Origin: Taenia hydatigena
Taxonomy: Eukaryota; Platyhelminthes; Cestoda; Cyclophyllidea; Taeniidae
Reading direction: 5' to 3'
Assembly: GCA_036345935.2 (NCBI GenBank)
Contig: JADWOT020000007.1
Location: 6,774,644-6,838,643, forward strand
Length of the DNA stretch: 64,000 bases
The notes under the pieces were generated by a model. That model did not search any database and was not told the origin of the DNA. It saw only the letters and a list, made by a program, of their open reading frames with translations. Shown here piece by piece: positions 38,621 to 49,765 of this stretch (its first letter is position 1; each line of letters starts with the position of its first letter). Made by a program: the position numbers and the translations under genes.

Positions 38621-38624
38621 AACG

Positions 38625-38812
38625 CCTGCGTGTCGCAGAATTGACCCAAAGGTTACCCAAAACCGCTCAAAATAAGTAAGATCCTGGCCATCACCATCCA
38701 ATCAGACAAGGCCTACAGCTTTATTAGCTTGGTATTTTACGATAGACGTTTCGCCAGGGGCTTTGCTGATATCATCAGCCCGCTGCATAGACTAACCAGC
38801 AAACAGACGCAA
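38625..38812 (+). mobile_element. Relic of Ty3/Gypsy-type pol (reverse transcriptase end)
   Basis: Two frames carry pieces typical of the end of Gypsy-type reverse transcriptase: IDPKVTQNRSK, stop, VRSWPSPSNQT in one, then FYDRRFARGFADIISPLHRL and TSKQ in the next. The pattern of a WP-x-P strand followed by YYRRF, F-x-x-I and PL-x-x-LT is characteristic of this family. A stop and a frameshift show it is dead. I find no flanking LTRs, protease or integrase in the surrounding kilobases, so only a fragment remains. It is unrelated by position to the TRIM at 59.4-60.2 kb. Confidence 0.75.
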
Positions 38813-39739
38813 AGAAAATTAAGAGGTTAGACATATCTACTTTAAGGCATAGCTAAACATGTATCCATCGAAAGAAAGTCAAGGCAGCCTATTCGGAAGC
38901 TCTAAATTGCATACACATACAGGTTTAATAACCGTTTGCGGATGCAAGTACATAAGTTCTTAAAAAACTAATGTTCTCTGTTACTACGCTCCAATATCGG
39001 TAATGCAATATTACTGTGCCGCTATCAGTAAACATCCAAACCAACGAAGTGATCTGATGCGAATTAAAATTCCTACGATACCTGCCCGATCATATCAATA
39101 AAGCAACAATTAATTGCTTGTAATCGAATTCATCCCATATTAGGGTGCACAAGGGGCTCTGAATGCCTCGAATGCTCTACCTTACTTGAACATCGTTTTT
39201 AGTTGAAACAACTCGCAGATCACCCGCACCTTTTGATGTTGTAATGGCGCCGTCGTATTCTGATCAATGGCAACTCGATGTCTACAAAATCGATAAAGCA
39301 GAGGTCAAACCATATGCAGCAGCTGTAACAGATGCCTGATATTCTCAAACTACCCACAGAGGTGGTTCAGACGTATGTGTCCTAGCGATGCCTCCAATGT
39401 CGGATAATCCAAGTAGCATTCCGTGCACTCTTCGGAATGCAGTGTATCACAATGAGGCCCAAATGTAGGAGACGTTCGTTTGGAACATAAAGTTGTAGCC
39501 GATGATCAAAGCACATATGATTCAATGGGAATTAAATGGATGCAAACTCACGAATGCGCCATTCATCTAGGTGAGTAAGGAGAATGCTAAAGTATTCAAA
39601 TGTCGTAAAACGGAGGCAGCGCACACTGTAATTTAAAGTACCTACACTGCTTTCATGATACATGAGGGCGTGAGGAGGGAATGTCGAATTGACGTCTAAA
39701 ATTTTTTCTCGATACTTGATGCGCTCTAATCATCCTAGT
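38813..39739. other. Stretch after the pol relic, nothing supported
   Basis: I looked for RNase H and integrase remnants here because they should follow the reverse transcriptase; none is convincing. No gene or RNA is seen. Confidence 0.35.
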
Positions 39740-41083
39740 TGTTTTGCAAAGCTATGAACAAATCGGACATCGCACACACGAACTTACTGTAATGCCTAAG
39801 ATAGTTAAAATGGGCTTGTAAATCGCATCAGTTGCTACAAACGTTGTGTCACAGAGGATGACAACATAACGTTTCGTCAAATTTGAGCAAAGCAACAGGT
39901 AGTCGAATGGAAGTTACTATGGTATTCCAGAAATCGGTGTGCATGGTAAAGAGGTGATGATCCTGAGTAACACAGGACACTCTAAGCACCTGAAAGCATC
40001 CCATTCACTAAAATCAAAAGAAGTCAAGCTAAATTTGGAAAAGTTCTCATGTATGGTGGGTCTTATCACTTGAAGGAGACAATTAACGACCACACTAGAG
40101 GTGAGTGGCGGCATGTGGCAAAAAGGAATAAGTATGAGCTTAGCCGTAGTGTGGAGGCTGAGGTTCTGTGAACTACAGTCAGTATCTAAGCATGCTTAGA
40201 CCTCTAATGAGTTACTTAAGTATCATGACTAATGAAGATCCTATCGATTCAGAACATGCACAGATTGCTCCAGTTCTAGCGAATGCTATGAAACCTGGTG
40301 CGAAGGAAACTAAAAGACGCCTTATACATTTTAAAAGGCAGTGCATTTAAAAGGTCAAAAGGCATGTCTTCGCGGAGGCAGATATGTCCTTCGGCCATTT
40401 ACCATCCCCCTCCTTACCTCCGTACACAGTTACTCCCAAATTCAGGGTGAATTCTCCTGTGCAGCCTAAAGGATTCACTAATTTTAGCCAATCCAATTAC
40501 GCTTAAACACTAAAGGGAAAATGAAAAGCTGGCAAAATTGATATCACTTTAGCACCATAATTCGCGCTGTTCAATTATTTTTTAACAAGACGTTAGTGGT
40601 GTTTTGGCTGCTATTAGGCTTGAGACTAATGGTGCGTTTGTACATATCTGCGGTGTTATAATGCTGATGTGCACGATCTGCCACCGTCCTCGCCTATTTA
40701 TAGTGCATTCGAGGCCGCTCCTACAGAAGATATTGACCATTCTGAGGAAGATTGAAGGAGGGCGCGAACTGTAAAGTGTTCGAGGAGGGCATGTCCACCT
40801 AACGCTAAAGTCTTCTCCCTATTCAGACATTGCTTTAGGATGTGTATCAAAAATCATGCAGTAAGTTAATAGGGTGTTGGTCTAAGTGATTATAAAATTA
40901 ATGTATCAAAAGGTATGTTTCATTTAAAGGTGTCCTTTAGCAAACTACCCTTAAATTTATGCAGAAGATCAAACTAAAAACATGACTCAGTAGTTAGAAA
41001 GCAAATTAAGTTCGCTAATAAAATTCTGCAAGCTTTGCTTACGCGCCTGTAATGCTCCACGTTTTGGAAGAAATGTGCGACTG
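39740..41083 (+). repeat. Duplicated segment, copy B, part outside the inverted repeat
   Basis: Co-linear with 5335-6795 (copy A). It contains the counterpart of the 5864 exon-like block (40196-40330; RPLMSYLSIMTNEDP) with a small deletion that removes the normal donor, and the acidic block at about 40700-40784 ending in a premature TGA. The zinc-finger exons follow directly inside the right arm. Confidence 0.75.
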
Positions 41084-41209
41084 TTACCTTCGGTGTTTAA
41101 ATAAAGCACAAGACTGAGGGCAGATGTAGTCAGTGGCTTTGCTCTCGCTTTGAATGCACTGCGAGCTCTGGTACTGATACTCGAGCATCCAGCGTTCCTC
41201 TACGCCAAA

Positions 41210-41662
41210 ATGGCTGCCCATAAGTGTATAGTGTGTTCCGCGTGTTTCAGAACTGTCACCTTATCCCATACTCACTTGTTTCGTGAGCACGAAAGTAATT
41301 TCCATTCTTATTAAAATGCGCCTTTCTATTCACACACATCTCTGCCTACGAATTTACTTGTATGCAGGTGTGTACGATCATGCATGTTTATGCTTAGTAA
41401 TTGTATCTTAAATTGCTAACAGCTGGGTCGCATTGAGTAGACTAGCTTTTGCTTTGATCCGAGTGCCCAGTTTTGCGCAATAAACTGTACAATGGACGGT
41501 GCCCTACTTTATCAGCTCCATTGTCATAGCATTTCTGCAACTATTAACAAGGCTTCACCAGATTCATTTTTAATGTTTTGCATTTTAGTTGAAACGCTGG
41601 TGCCTTGTCCAGTTCGCTTGTCTTTTCGCGATACGATCGGGTTGGTTTTAATACATCAAAAG
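41210..41662 (+). pseudogene. C2H2 zinc-finger fragment (copy B, right arm)
   Basis: Exon 1 (41210-41294) encodes MAAHKCIVCSACFRT and SHTHLFREHE, donor GTAATT in phase 1. Exon 2 (41589-41662) follows GCATTTTAG, joins in frame and reads TLVPCPVRLSFRDTIGLVLI, then a donor-like AAAAG/GTGACA. As in copy C the second cysteine of finger 2 is arginine, and exon 2 is one base shorter than in copy A at the donor. A further open block at about 41786-41880 (LVPFLTNVHRSEVELSHV) ending at GTAAGT may be a third exon, but its phase does not join exon 2 directly. This copy has more upstream sequence than copy C but a damaged upstream exon. Confidence 0.55.
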
Positions 41663-42145
41663 GTGACAGAATTTATAAAACCTGTCTGTCATTTTTGCCG
41701 TATGCCTTCATGTGCCAAATAGCTAACACTCGCATTGATTCCCTCCTTCCTCCTGCCCTCCTCCTTTTCCCATATAACAAAACAGTTTTGGGACCCAAAG
41801 TAAAAGCCTACCCCGGCTAGTACCATTTCTAACAAATGTGCACAGAAGTGAAGTGGAACTAAGCCACGTCTTCCAAACTGTAAGTTTTGATAATGAAAAT
41901 CACAAGGAATAAGTTGAAACTTACAGTATAGAAATGGGCTTCGGCAACTCTGTCTAGGAAGAAGGATTTGAATTTAAAATATCCTCCTACATTATAGCCT
42001 TTTCATTGCATCAATAATATTTTAGTAAAGGAATGTAAAAAGCCATTTTTAAATTTGCAGGCTCTGCTCTTTAAATGTTTCCTAGACTGTAGGGAAACCT
42101 TCTCAGCATAACAACGCTGCTGCGATGATAAATGCAGAAGTAAAT

Positions 42146-42260
42146 TGTAGCGTCCCGAGGCTCCCTCGAAGGCAAAAGATGGCAGAATGCTAGGGCAGTA
42201 TGGCCACCTCTCTGACCTTGACCGGAACCAGTCGCTCCAACAAGCAAAGTACTGCATACA
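42146..42260 (-). mobile_element. Degenerate solo LTR, right arm
   Basis: Exact positional counterpart of 31673-31787 (coordinates sum to 73933), with the same internal deletion relative to the full LTR. This is one old insertion carried by both arms. Confidence 0.8.
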
Positions 42261-42422
42261 TAGTTATGAATGGAAATCGGAGACAATTGTCAAAGCAAAA
42301 GGGTTGAGCTTTTCGGCCGATCGTTTAAGGAAAGTATAATGCTGGATAGTGCCCTGACTAACAATAATGTGACCACTAGCTACGTTTGATTAAGCTGATC
42401 ATCAACAGATGTCTGATCCCTC

Positions 42423-42620
42423 CTAGACTTCCTTGGTTCGGAAATGAAGACGGATCTGCCCAAAACCCTCCAACTTTCCCATAGGATAGGTAAAAATATC
42501 ATCACAAACTCTAATGCCCTGTAACGCCATCAGGGCTAACTCGAGTACTACATTTGGAAAGGTGAGAAGGAGCACTTCTCCTAATGCGTGTAAAGATATT
42601 GAAACATTTTGTCTTAGCAT
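42423..42620 (-). CDS. Arm-conserved 65-codon ORF, right copy (hypothetical)
   Basis: Same frame as 31313-31510 with three amino-acid differences. A more diverged third copy of the adjacent sequence (43745-44256) stops matching right where this frame begins, so it gives no extra test. Confidence 0.3.
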   Translation of the reverse strand: MLRQNVSISLHALGEVLLLTFPNVVLELALMALQGIRVCDDIFTYPMGKLEGFGQIRLHFRTKEV

Positions 42621-43097
42621 GCCGACATGGGTATGTCAATGGGATTATGCAAACTTCTTCCACCGCATTCTCGTTGGCGCCTTCATTTCATGATTGCACA
42701 ATTTAGGGCTTTGTTTCAAGCATATCTAAGCGAAACTTTGCGATCATCGACTGCAACGACATTGTTTGCGGACATGGGGGAGCACTTGACTCGTTGTTCG
42801 GTTACAATTCATCTGCAAACTTGGCGAAAGACCCCACCCACTACCCAGTTGTTGATTCGGTAACTTGTCTTCATGTGAAATATTAAATGAAAGGTGTTAA
42901 CTTTAGTCCAAACCGCAGACCATCGAGAACAACAATTGTCAATCGTGTCCTCCATCGATCGTCCTTTCGTTTTCTCGTTCTATTATTAACCACTCGAAAA
43001 AGTTAAGCAAAGCGGAGTGGGGTGAAGCTGAGGTGAGTAGAGTGCTTGATAGCGGCTCCGCGGATATGTCGATTGGAAGAGTGGACAAGCAATAATA
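42595..43097 (-). repeat. Local inverted repeat, left half
   Basis: Reverse complement of 43745-44256, roughly 20% diverged by eye, with a spacer of about 650 bp that contains the tRNA-Pro gene. Blocks shared include CGATCGATGGAGGACACGAT, ACTAAAGTTAACACC and GCATACCCATGTTG (orientation of the 43.7-kb copy). Confidence 0.75.
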
Positions 43098-43599
43098 CCA
43101 TGCCAGTGGTTGCCTTAAGCTGCGTCACTTTCATCACTTAACATTTTATTTGCCGTACGCATGTTACTAGACGCTGCCTTTTACATCGGTCTGACTTTCC
43201 ACATTCCGGTCGCAGAGCAGTTGCAATCATCGAAATGGTATTTAGCCTATGTTCGACAGATCTCGTATTGCCTTACTTCAAATTGCCTGCCAGAGAAATT
43301 TGTCACGAGACAAACACTTTTAGAAGGTGCAAATATTCCAGTGGGCGAGATCTCATCAGCTCCTTCTATACAAAGCCACGATTGAATTAAATCAAAGTTG
43401 AGCAGCGATGGTATTGAAAGCAGATTGAGTTCGATCCACTACTGATGACCAGTCAGCGGGAATAGGTGTGCATATGAAACATTTTTAGCGTGAATTGGAG
43501 AAAGAATAAGGGTGGAAGAAGAAGGCGTTTACGAGTCGATAGTGTAGTGCTTATGAAACTGAGAGCTAAGAATTAAGACTTATAAAACGCGATGCGTAT

Positions 43600-43671
43600 G
43601 GGCTCAGCCGGGATTTGAACCCGGGACCTCGCGCACCCGAAGCGCGAATCATACCCCTAGACCACTGAGCC
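43600..43671 (-). tRNA. tRNA-Pro (anticodon CGG)
   Basis: The minus strand folds into a complete 72-nt cloverleaf. The 7-bp acceptor stem is GGCTCAG/CTGAGCC and the discriminator is C, usual for eukaryotic tRNA-Pro. The D arm holds TGGTCTAGGGGTATG (A box), the anticodon stem CGCGC/GCGCG encloses TTCGGGT, and the T arm is CCCGG-GTTCAAA-TCCCGG type (B box GTTCAAATCC). No intron and no encoded CCA, as expected. A TTTT Pol III terminator follows 13 nt downstream (43584-43587). It lies in the part of the right arm that the left arm lacks. All signals for activity are intact. Confidence 0.97.
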
Positions 43672-43744
43672 GCATCATCTGGAGAGCTCCTTATGTACCT
43701 TAAGCACCTCCTTTCACACAATCTCTAGTGTATATCTGTAATTG

Positions 43745-44256
43745 TGCTATTGTTGCGTGTCCACTTTTCCAACCGACAACTACGCGCAGCCGCTATCAAG
43801 CGCTTTACTCACCTCAGCTTCACCTTACTCCACTTTGCTTAACTTTCTCGAGCGGTTGGACATCAAACAAGAAAACGAACGGGCGATCGATGGAGGACAC
43901 GATTGGCAATTGTTGTTCCCCGGTGACCTGAAGCTCGAACTAAAGTTAACACCGCTCATTCTACTAATTCGCATGAAGACAAGATACTAAATCAACACCT
44001 GGGTAGTGATTAAAGTCTTTCGCCTATTTCGCAGATGAGTTTCAATCAAAGAACGGATCAAGTGTCCCCAATGTCCGAAAACAATGTCATTGCAGTCGTC
44101 AATTGTAAATTTTGCTTAAATATACTTGAAACGAAGTCCTAGGTGGTGCAATCATGAAATGAAGGCGCCGAAGGGAATGCGATAGAAGAAGTTTGCATGA
44201 TCCCATCGGCATACCCATGTTGACATGCTAAGATAAAATTCTTTATATCTTTTCAC
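43745..44256 (+). repeat. Local inverted repeat, right half (third copy of an arm segment)
   Basis: Same orientation as the left-arm segment 30845-31320 and inverted relative to 42595-43097. It is much more diverged from both than they are from each other, so it is an older paralogue. The 78-codon ATG frame seen in the arms (31070-31306 -, 42627-42863 +) is broken here by a stop after about 40 codons, arguing against that frame being a protein. Confidence 0.75.
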
Positions 44257-46280
44257 ACAAATTTAAAAGCGGTAGAGTTTTTCAAATTACGTCGTAATTA
44301 ACAATAGGATATGGTGCATAGCGCAGGAAAACATTTTATTCCAAATTGAATGTAATTAATCCATCTCTCAGTGAATCTGTTTGGACACCCATAATTGCTA
44401 TCCATTCGGAAGTCCATTGCTTTGGAGAAAAAAAGGGTAATTGATTGCAAGACATGGAAGTGAGTACTTGCTGGTCCTTAAAGAAACGAAATGTGATTTT
44501 TAAATATGCATGCTAATTATGTGTGAGCCAGTACATGCAGCAGCGATGGAACATACACTTTGTCTTGGTCACATCACCTAAAGATGGTTAAGACACGGCT
44601 TAGAGTGCATTTATTTAAAGGCTATTAAAGACACTCAGCTTATTCTCAGAAGTCAGGTGGCTTGTTGGCATGAAATGTCCTGGTAGACGCCATCAAATTT
44701 GTCCCAAAACTGAAGCTCTCAGGATGTCGGCTATTTGCACCATTGAACGGGTTGATAAATGACGGGCATCGCGATCTGGAGCAACTTGAGCCACAGTTTG
44801 TGGAAGGGTGATTATGTTGAAGTGGCATTTTGGGGCCTAAGGCAGTAATGTCTTGCAAACCTAAGCGCCTAAGAAAGCATTCCTAGTGCACAAATTAAAA
44901 CGGCCTTTACAAAACATGCACAACTGGTCTACCACACAGTTCTTCATGCTATGGCTCCAGATCGGGAGGCTATGTGCTCAAATCATATCGGGATCAGCAC
45001 TTATTTCCTACCCTACCCTCCCTTACCGTTGCCTGCAGCACACCTCTAACTTGTATTCTCCTGCTGTCATTACTTTCACTACTACATCGCCACTGCTACC
45101 ACTGCCGTTACTTTTATGCTGACAACAGGCTCATAATACATGATGTCCTCTGCATTTCTCTTTCCTTTGCTCCAAAATGATTTCCCATTTTAACCTTTTG
45201 GTCAACCTGAGTGAAACAGCAATGTTTAAAATTGGACTAATTATCAATGGCGTGTGGCGGTAGGAGGAATGATAAACTGCGATGATGACTGTCAAAATAA
45301 TAAGCGTTGTGAGGGCAATTTGACATTTGCTCAGTTCTCATGTGATAATTTTAACTCCACTTCTCTGCAGGACCCTATTAATAATTTGCTGTGCTTTATA
45401 AAGCGCGCATAACTTAAGCGTTTTTGGCAGTCTAATAAATTTGAGGAATTGATTCCACTCCATCCAAATGACTAAAGGCGGTTTGGCTTGAAATGGTTCG
45501 TTCATGACTACATGACGTCATCATCATGTCAAATCATTTTCACTCCTGAATTCGCATGCTTTTGTTTCCTGGTGTCATTCGTTTAAGTGCTACATGACTT
45601 GCTCATCCTCAGATGGGTGTTAAATGAAGAGCATGGCAGACAATGCGTTGTGGTCTGTTAGAATTGGTGCCTGTGTCATTGTTCTTGTGAACACCCGGTC
45701 AATATTACCCACCCTTTGTAATTAGAACTCAGAGACCAACTTCATGTAGCATCTGGAGCATCTCCCAAATGTCGTATTCTCAGTCAGCAGCATCAAGCCC
45801 TAGGGATTCTGTAATCATTTTTGCAGAATACATGGCCCATTTGGAATAATTAGCATGCTTAGGCAGCTAATTTGACGCACGTGGGCGCTCTTCGGAACAG
45901 TGAGGCGGGTTTTATGAACACTGCAGAGAAATGAGTGCATTAACGCTAGTTATGGACGGCTATCTGGGCCCACAATGCAGTCGATTGAAAATCTAGTAGA
46001 GCTGCGGCAGTCTAGTTATGAGAGTGTTTGATTAAGGATTTAGAAGGAGGTGAGCCCTTTGTACTCGTCTTACCAAATGCTGATTTATTATTTGCATCTA
46101 GCCAGATTTTATCTCAAGAAGCCTGCACTAGTATCCATTTGACACAATTCAATTGTTCGCGTAGGCTTATTTGAATTATCTCCTGCCGCACAGTTAACTT
46201 TAGACAGCAGAATAGGCAGCTTAGTAAGGTGGACCGAAATTTCTTATTTTACGCCGTCAGCAGTTAGTTAGCATAAACGC
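44257..46280. other. Right-arm-only stretch without supported genes
   Basis: Part of the block missing from the left arm. Small frames at 44646-44858 (-) and 44886-45122 (+) are unrecognised. A C/T-rich run lies at about 45000-45120. Confidence 0.35.
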
Positions 46281-46308
46281 GTCAAGAGAAATATATTGTC
46301 CCCTACAG

Positions 46309-46532
46309 GAGAGGAAGGAGTGTCTCCTGAAGCCGGAAGATTCGCAAAGAACAGCAAGTCTGCTCAGAACATTGTAATTAAAATGAATGACAGGTCTACT
46401 CAGACATCCACAGTCACAAAGACTAGCAAGTCAACCCAGTTTCCTCAAATCACAACAAAAATTAAGCCCACACAAACTCCAGCCTTCACCACGAGGAAGG
46501 GATCTGTTTTGAATGCTGCAACGACCATTTAA
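46309..46532 (+). CDS. Candidate last exon with LC8-type TQT motifs
   Basis: After acceptor TTGTCCCCTACAG (AG at 46307-46308) a frame of about 74 codons runs to TAA at 46530. It reads EEGVSPEAGRFAKNSKSAQ, then KMNDRSTQTSTVTKTSKSTQ, then TKIKPTQTPAFTTRKGS. It is rich in Ser, Thr, Lys and Gln with no hydrophobic core, so it should be disordered. Three evenly spaced R/K-x-TQ sites (RSTQT, KSTQF, KPTQT) fit the TQT anchor bound by dynein light chain LC8. Composition is quite unlike the random frames around it. Upstream exons are not identified, and the gene is unnamed. Only one copy exists, in the right-arm-only block, so conservation cannot be tested here. Confidence 0.45.
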
Positions 46533-48320
46533 AGAAATTCTATCTCACCGTTCGCTGCCGCCACGAAGGTCAGATCTGCCTTTACTCCCTGACCACTTCA
46601 ACCTTATTTGCTTCCATGGCCATAGTGCTCCTGTAAACCCTCTAGTAGGCCAATGCAACTTGCCAACTTCTTTGCTGGTTTTGACTACTGCTGTTGAAAA
46701 TTGACATTTGTTAGACATTTTGCTTATTGCATTGTTAGTTTACTAATTCAGGGATAGGTGGCGTTGACAAATGTTCTCCTTTACATAAGATATAGGGACA
46801 AATCACAACAACCACTCCTTAAATGGCAAATACATATCCTTACACACTGACCCATTCTCAATAAGGTTGCGTGTGCTTGTCAAGTAGTGGAGGTTGAAGA
46901 CCACAATAAAAGGCTTAGGTTATCTGTAAATCAAAGCGGCGTTCATGTGTCGAGTTTCGCAAGATTCTTATTTAACACTCTGATGTTGCTGAATCCCTCA
47001 ATTAAGCTTTGATTAAAATAAGTGCACTTTGGAGACCGCATGAATGGTAACTTATTAGTTAGTGTTATCAAGGGTAATTCAATGATCCTTTATCTAGCAG
47101 TGTCTTCCTAATCCACACGAGGCCTTCTTTGAGCACCGAATGCTCATTACATAAAACAATTAATGGTCGCAAGTGAGCCTTCAATTGCAGTTATTTTCTT
47201 CCCGATCGGTAAAATGCCCATGCAGCATCTTAAACCACTGGCAGATGTGCAGTTTTGGCTTCACGGGTAACGCAATGGCTAAACCTAGCCAAGACATTTA
47301 AGCTAAATGCTAACGGTTGCTCAACAATTTTATGTTATCTGAGCGACTTTTGTGTAGTAAATGTCCATGGCCTGATGTGAACGCAAAGCCCACCCTCTGC
47401 AGTCGATGCGTGATCTATTTTCTCTAAAAGTGTGCGGTCTGTATCACGCAGAAAGGGATGTTGAATTGAAGCACTCACTCAGGTTAAGTGGGTAAGTGGG
47501 ATGGTGCTGCCGCTGCTTCCACTGCTACGATTTTCGAGCAACCAGGGAGATGATACTAGTGAGGCGACATCTCACCAATAGCATACAGTGAGAGGGACCG
47601 CCTTCCTCCTTCACGGGAGCCACATGATGCCTCTTTGATGAAGGCTTGCGACCCATTTTAGCCAAGGAAATGGTGGTCAGAGCGGAGCCCTCGATGGGGT
47701 TGGATGCGTGGGCTATGAGGTGAATTTAACTGCTACTGCTACGGTCATTGAGAAAACTTTGATGAGGCGGCTTCTTACTGACGACGTACAGTGAATGTGA
47801 TTTATCCGCGTATCCACCTCATTTAAGGTGCTTTTGGAAAATACTACAACTGTATCTGTGCTATACTTTATAGACGCATTAGATTTCCTAAATTAAGGGT
47901 AGAACAACTTGGATGATCCAACTGGGGAAATGCAAGTGTGGGTTGACATAAAGTAGAAGGATAATTGTCGTTTTTCCCGTTAAGCATGCATATTTAAGAC
48001 GGCAAAGACCAATCACACACAAAAACCACTCGCAAATGGAATTTGCTTTTACCTGGGCAAATTATGGAACTAGAGGAGCGTTTAACTTGAAATCCTGTTT
48101 CTTAAATTGCCGCTGAATCTTATCTGATGCGCCGTCAGAAACAGACACATTCGCACTTGCCTTCAATTCAGCACCATCACCGGTGCTAAAAAAGGCCAAT
48201 ATTTCAGCGGTTTCTTCTTATAACTTTTTGTAACTTGAGCTTCTTTATCCAACATTCTAGCTTTAGCGTGATCAGTAAGGAGCAACACATATCCACGGAC
48301 CCAACGATGGCCTTTAAATT
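46533..48320. other. Right-arm-only stretch, no supported gene
   Basis: AATAAA occurs at about 46904, some 370 bases beyond the candidate last exon. Two loosely similar blocks (about 47490-47590 and 47710-47800; GCTGCT/ACTGCTACG ... GAGGCG) suggest an old local duplication. Nothing else recognised. Confidence 0.35.
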
Positions 48321-48326
48321 GCCAAA

Positions 48327-48790
48327 TTATTTTATCCGCATAAGATTAAAATCATCCAAAATAAGGATCTTTTGAGTTAGTAAAATTGGCATATCAGTCA
48401 TTTGAAGGAATTTGAAAGTGCCCGTGTCAGATGGCATTCCCATAAGCCTCATTACTTCCTTGCCGAAACGCATTCCCCGCTTTTGAATTTCATAAGGAGA
48501 AAATGCGGTCTTTTTGACGGCCCCTACCTCAGCCTGAATGATGCTGTGACCATTAGAATAGGTGCCACTCTTTTCTATTTTATCTTGGCATGTGAGCACA
48601 TCCGAATATTTTATTATTATCAAATTATCTTATGCGCCTGGCCTAAATAACAAGCGCATTATTCCAACGGCTAGTGCAAAGGAAAAAGCACACCTAGCAA
48701 TGAATGCTGACTGCGCGTTCCTCCCACTTTGGGATCGAGCAGTAAAATTGGCTCTACAACCAAAGCACCTTCATGCTTCAGGAAACGTGG
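48327..48790 (-). pseudogene. Unrecognised exon-like segment, third copy, frame open
   Basis: Minus-strand frame reading SNGHSIIQAEVGAVKKTAFS, then KRGMRFGKEVMRLMGMPSDT and QMTDMPILLTQKI to a stop at 48327. The TAG found in both arm copies is AAG here. The frame is closed by a stop just before KYSDVLTCQDKI, so only about 95 codons are open; the upstream half seen in the left arm is disrupted. It may be an exon of a real paralogue or the least damaged pseudogene copy. Family unknown. Confidence 0.4.
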
Positions 48791-48799
48791 GCAAGGCGA

Positions 48800-49765
48800 A
48801 GCTTACATAAGTTACAAAGGCAAATATTTATTCCTAGCGGTTCGAATGTGTTTTAAAGTGTACTATTGCTCCGTTTAAACTCGGTTTACATTCAAAAGCA
48901 TTTAGTCCGAAAAGGCAAGAGTTGCATCCGCATTTGTTATTGATAAATATGTCGATAATAGAAGACCAAGTTTTTCAATAAGGATAAACAGCAGATAACG
49001 CAACTCATTCGTCCTTTTTAACTGCCAACAATTCTAACTTTAAATACATTCAAATGAATATAACAGCAATAGTGTAATGACACCAGTTCAAAATGGGTGC
49101 TTTGAATATTAAAGTACCGTTATGACGTGATTCGACGTCAGCGATGTGAAGATTGCCTACTGTGATTGAGTATGATATAATGGGTGGCATTAATAATGTG
49201 CACAAAATAGGATTTGCCTATATATATCTAGCTACCATGTTTTATCTATTCAATAGAGACCACGCTGTTCGTAACCAAGTGAACATCATTCAGCTTTTAG
49301 TCGAATGCGAGTTTCTTATGAATTTTGACACGCGTTCATTTTGTAAGTCACTATTGATTGAATTGTATAGCTTGCAGGTCACTTCAGTGCTTGGAAATGT
49401 AATAAAGGATGCTTCTATTACCGTTTTTACATTTAACGCAAGCAACGCGGCGCGACTAAATGCTAACATAACCACCTAAAAGTGTCCACCGAATTGCGCT
49501 TGGCGATAGTTGCAGATAATGTGCCAAAATCGACATTGTGTTTTCCACTACGTAGCCTACGCAGATAACACAGGATTAGCGGATGCTGTTGCCCCTTAAG
49601 TTACAAGCTATCCCAATATACTTTCCTCAATTTGTGCGCTCTGATTGCTGCGTTGAGGAAACTGGGATTAAACCAATGCTAATAGCCTCTTTGATGTATT
49701 AAGGTCACAGAGATGGTCGTTAATTTATTGGAATCGACTAACAAAACTCCACCATGACAATTGTA
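48800..49765. other. End of the right-arm-only block
   Basis: A 108-codon frame at 49153-49479 (+) reads NVHKIGFAYIYLATMFYLFN and continues with mixed composition; an antisense frame overlaps it and no splice or domain evidence supports it. Homology to the left arm restarts at about 49765 (left 30480). Confidence 0.3.

Noticed and set aside
48327..48623. Resemblance of SPYEIQKRGMR to ribosomal protein L36e (FAPYE-KRAME)
   Set aside because: Only five or six residues agree and the rest of the L36e pattern is absent.
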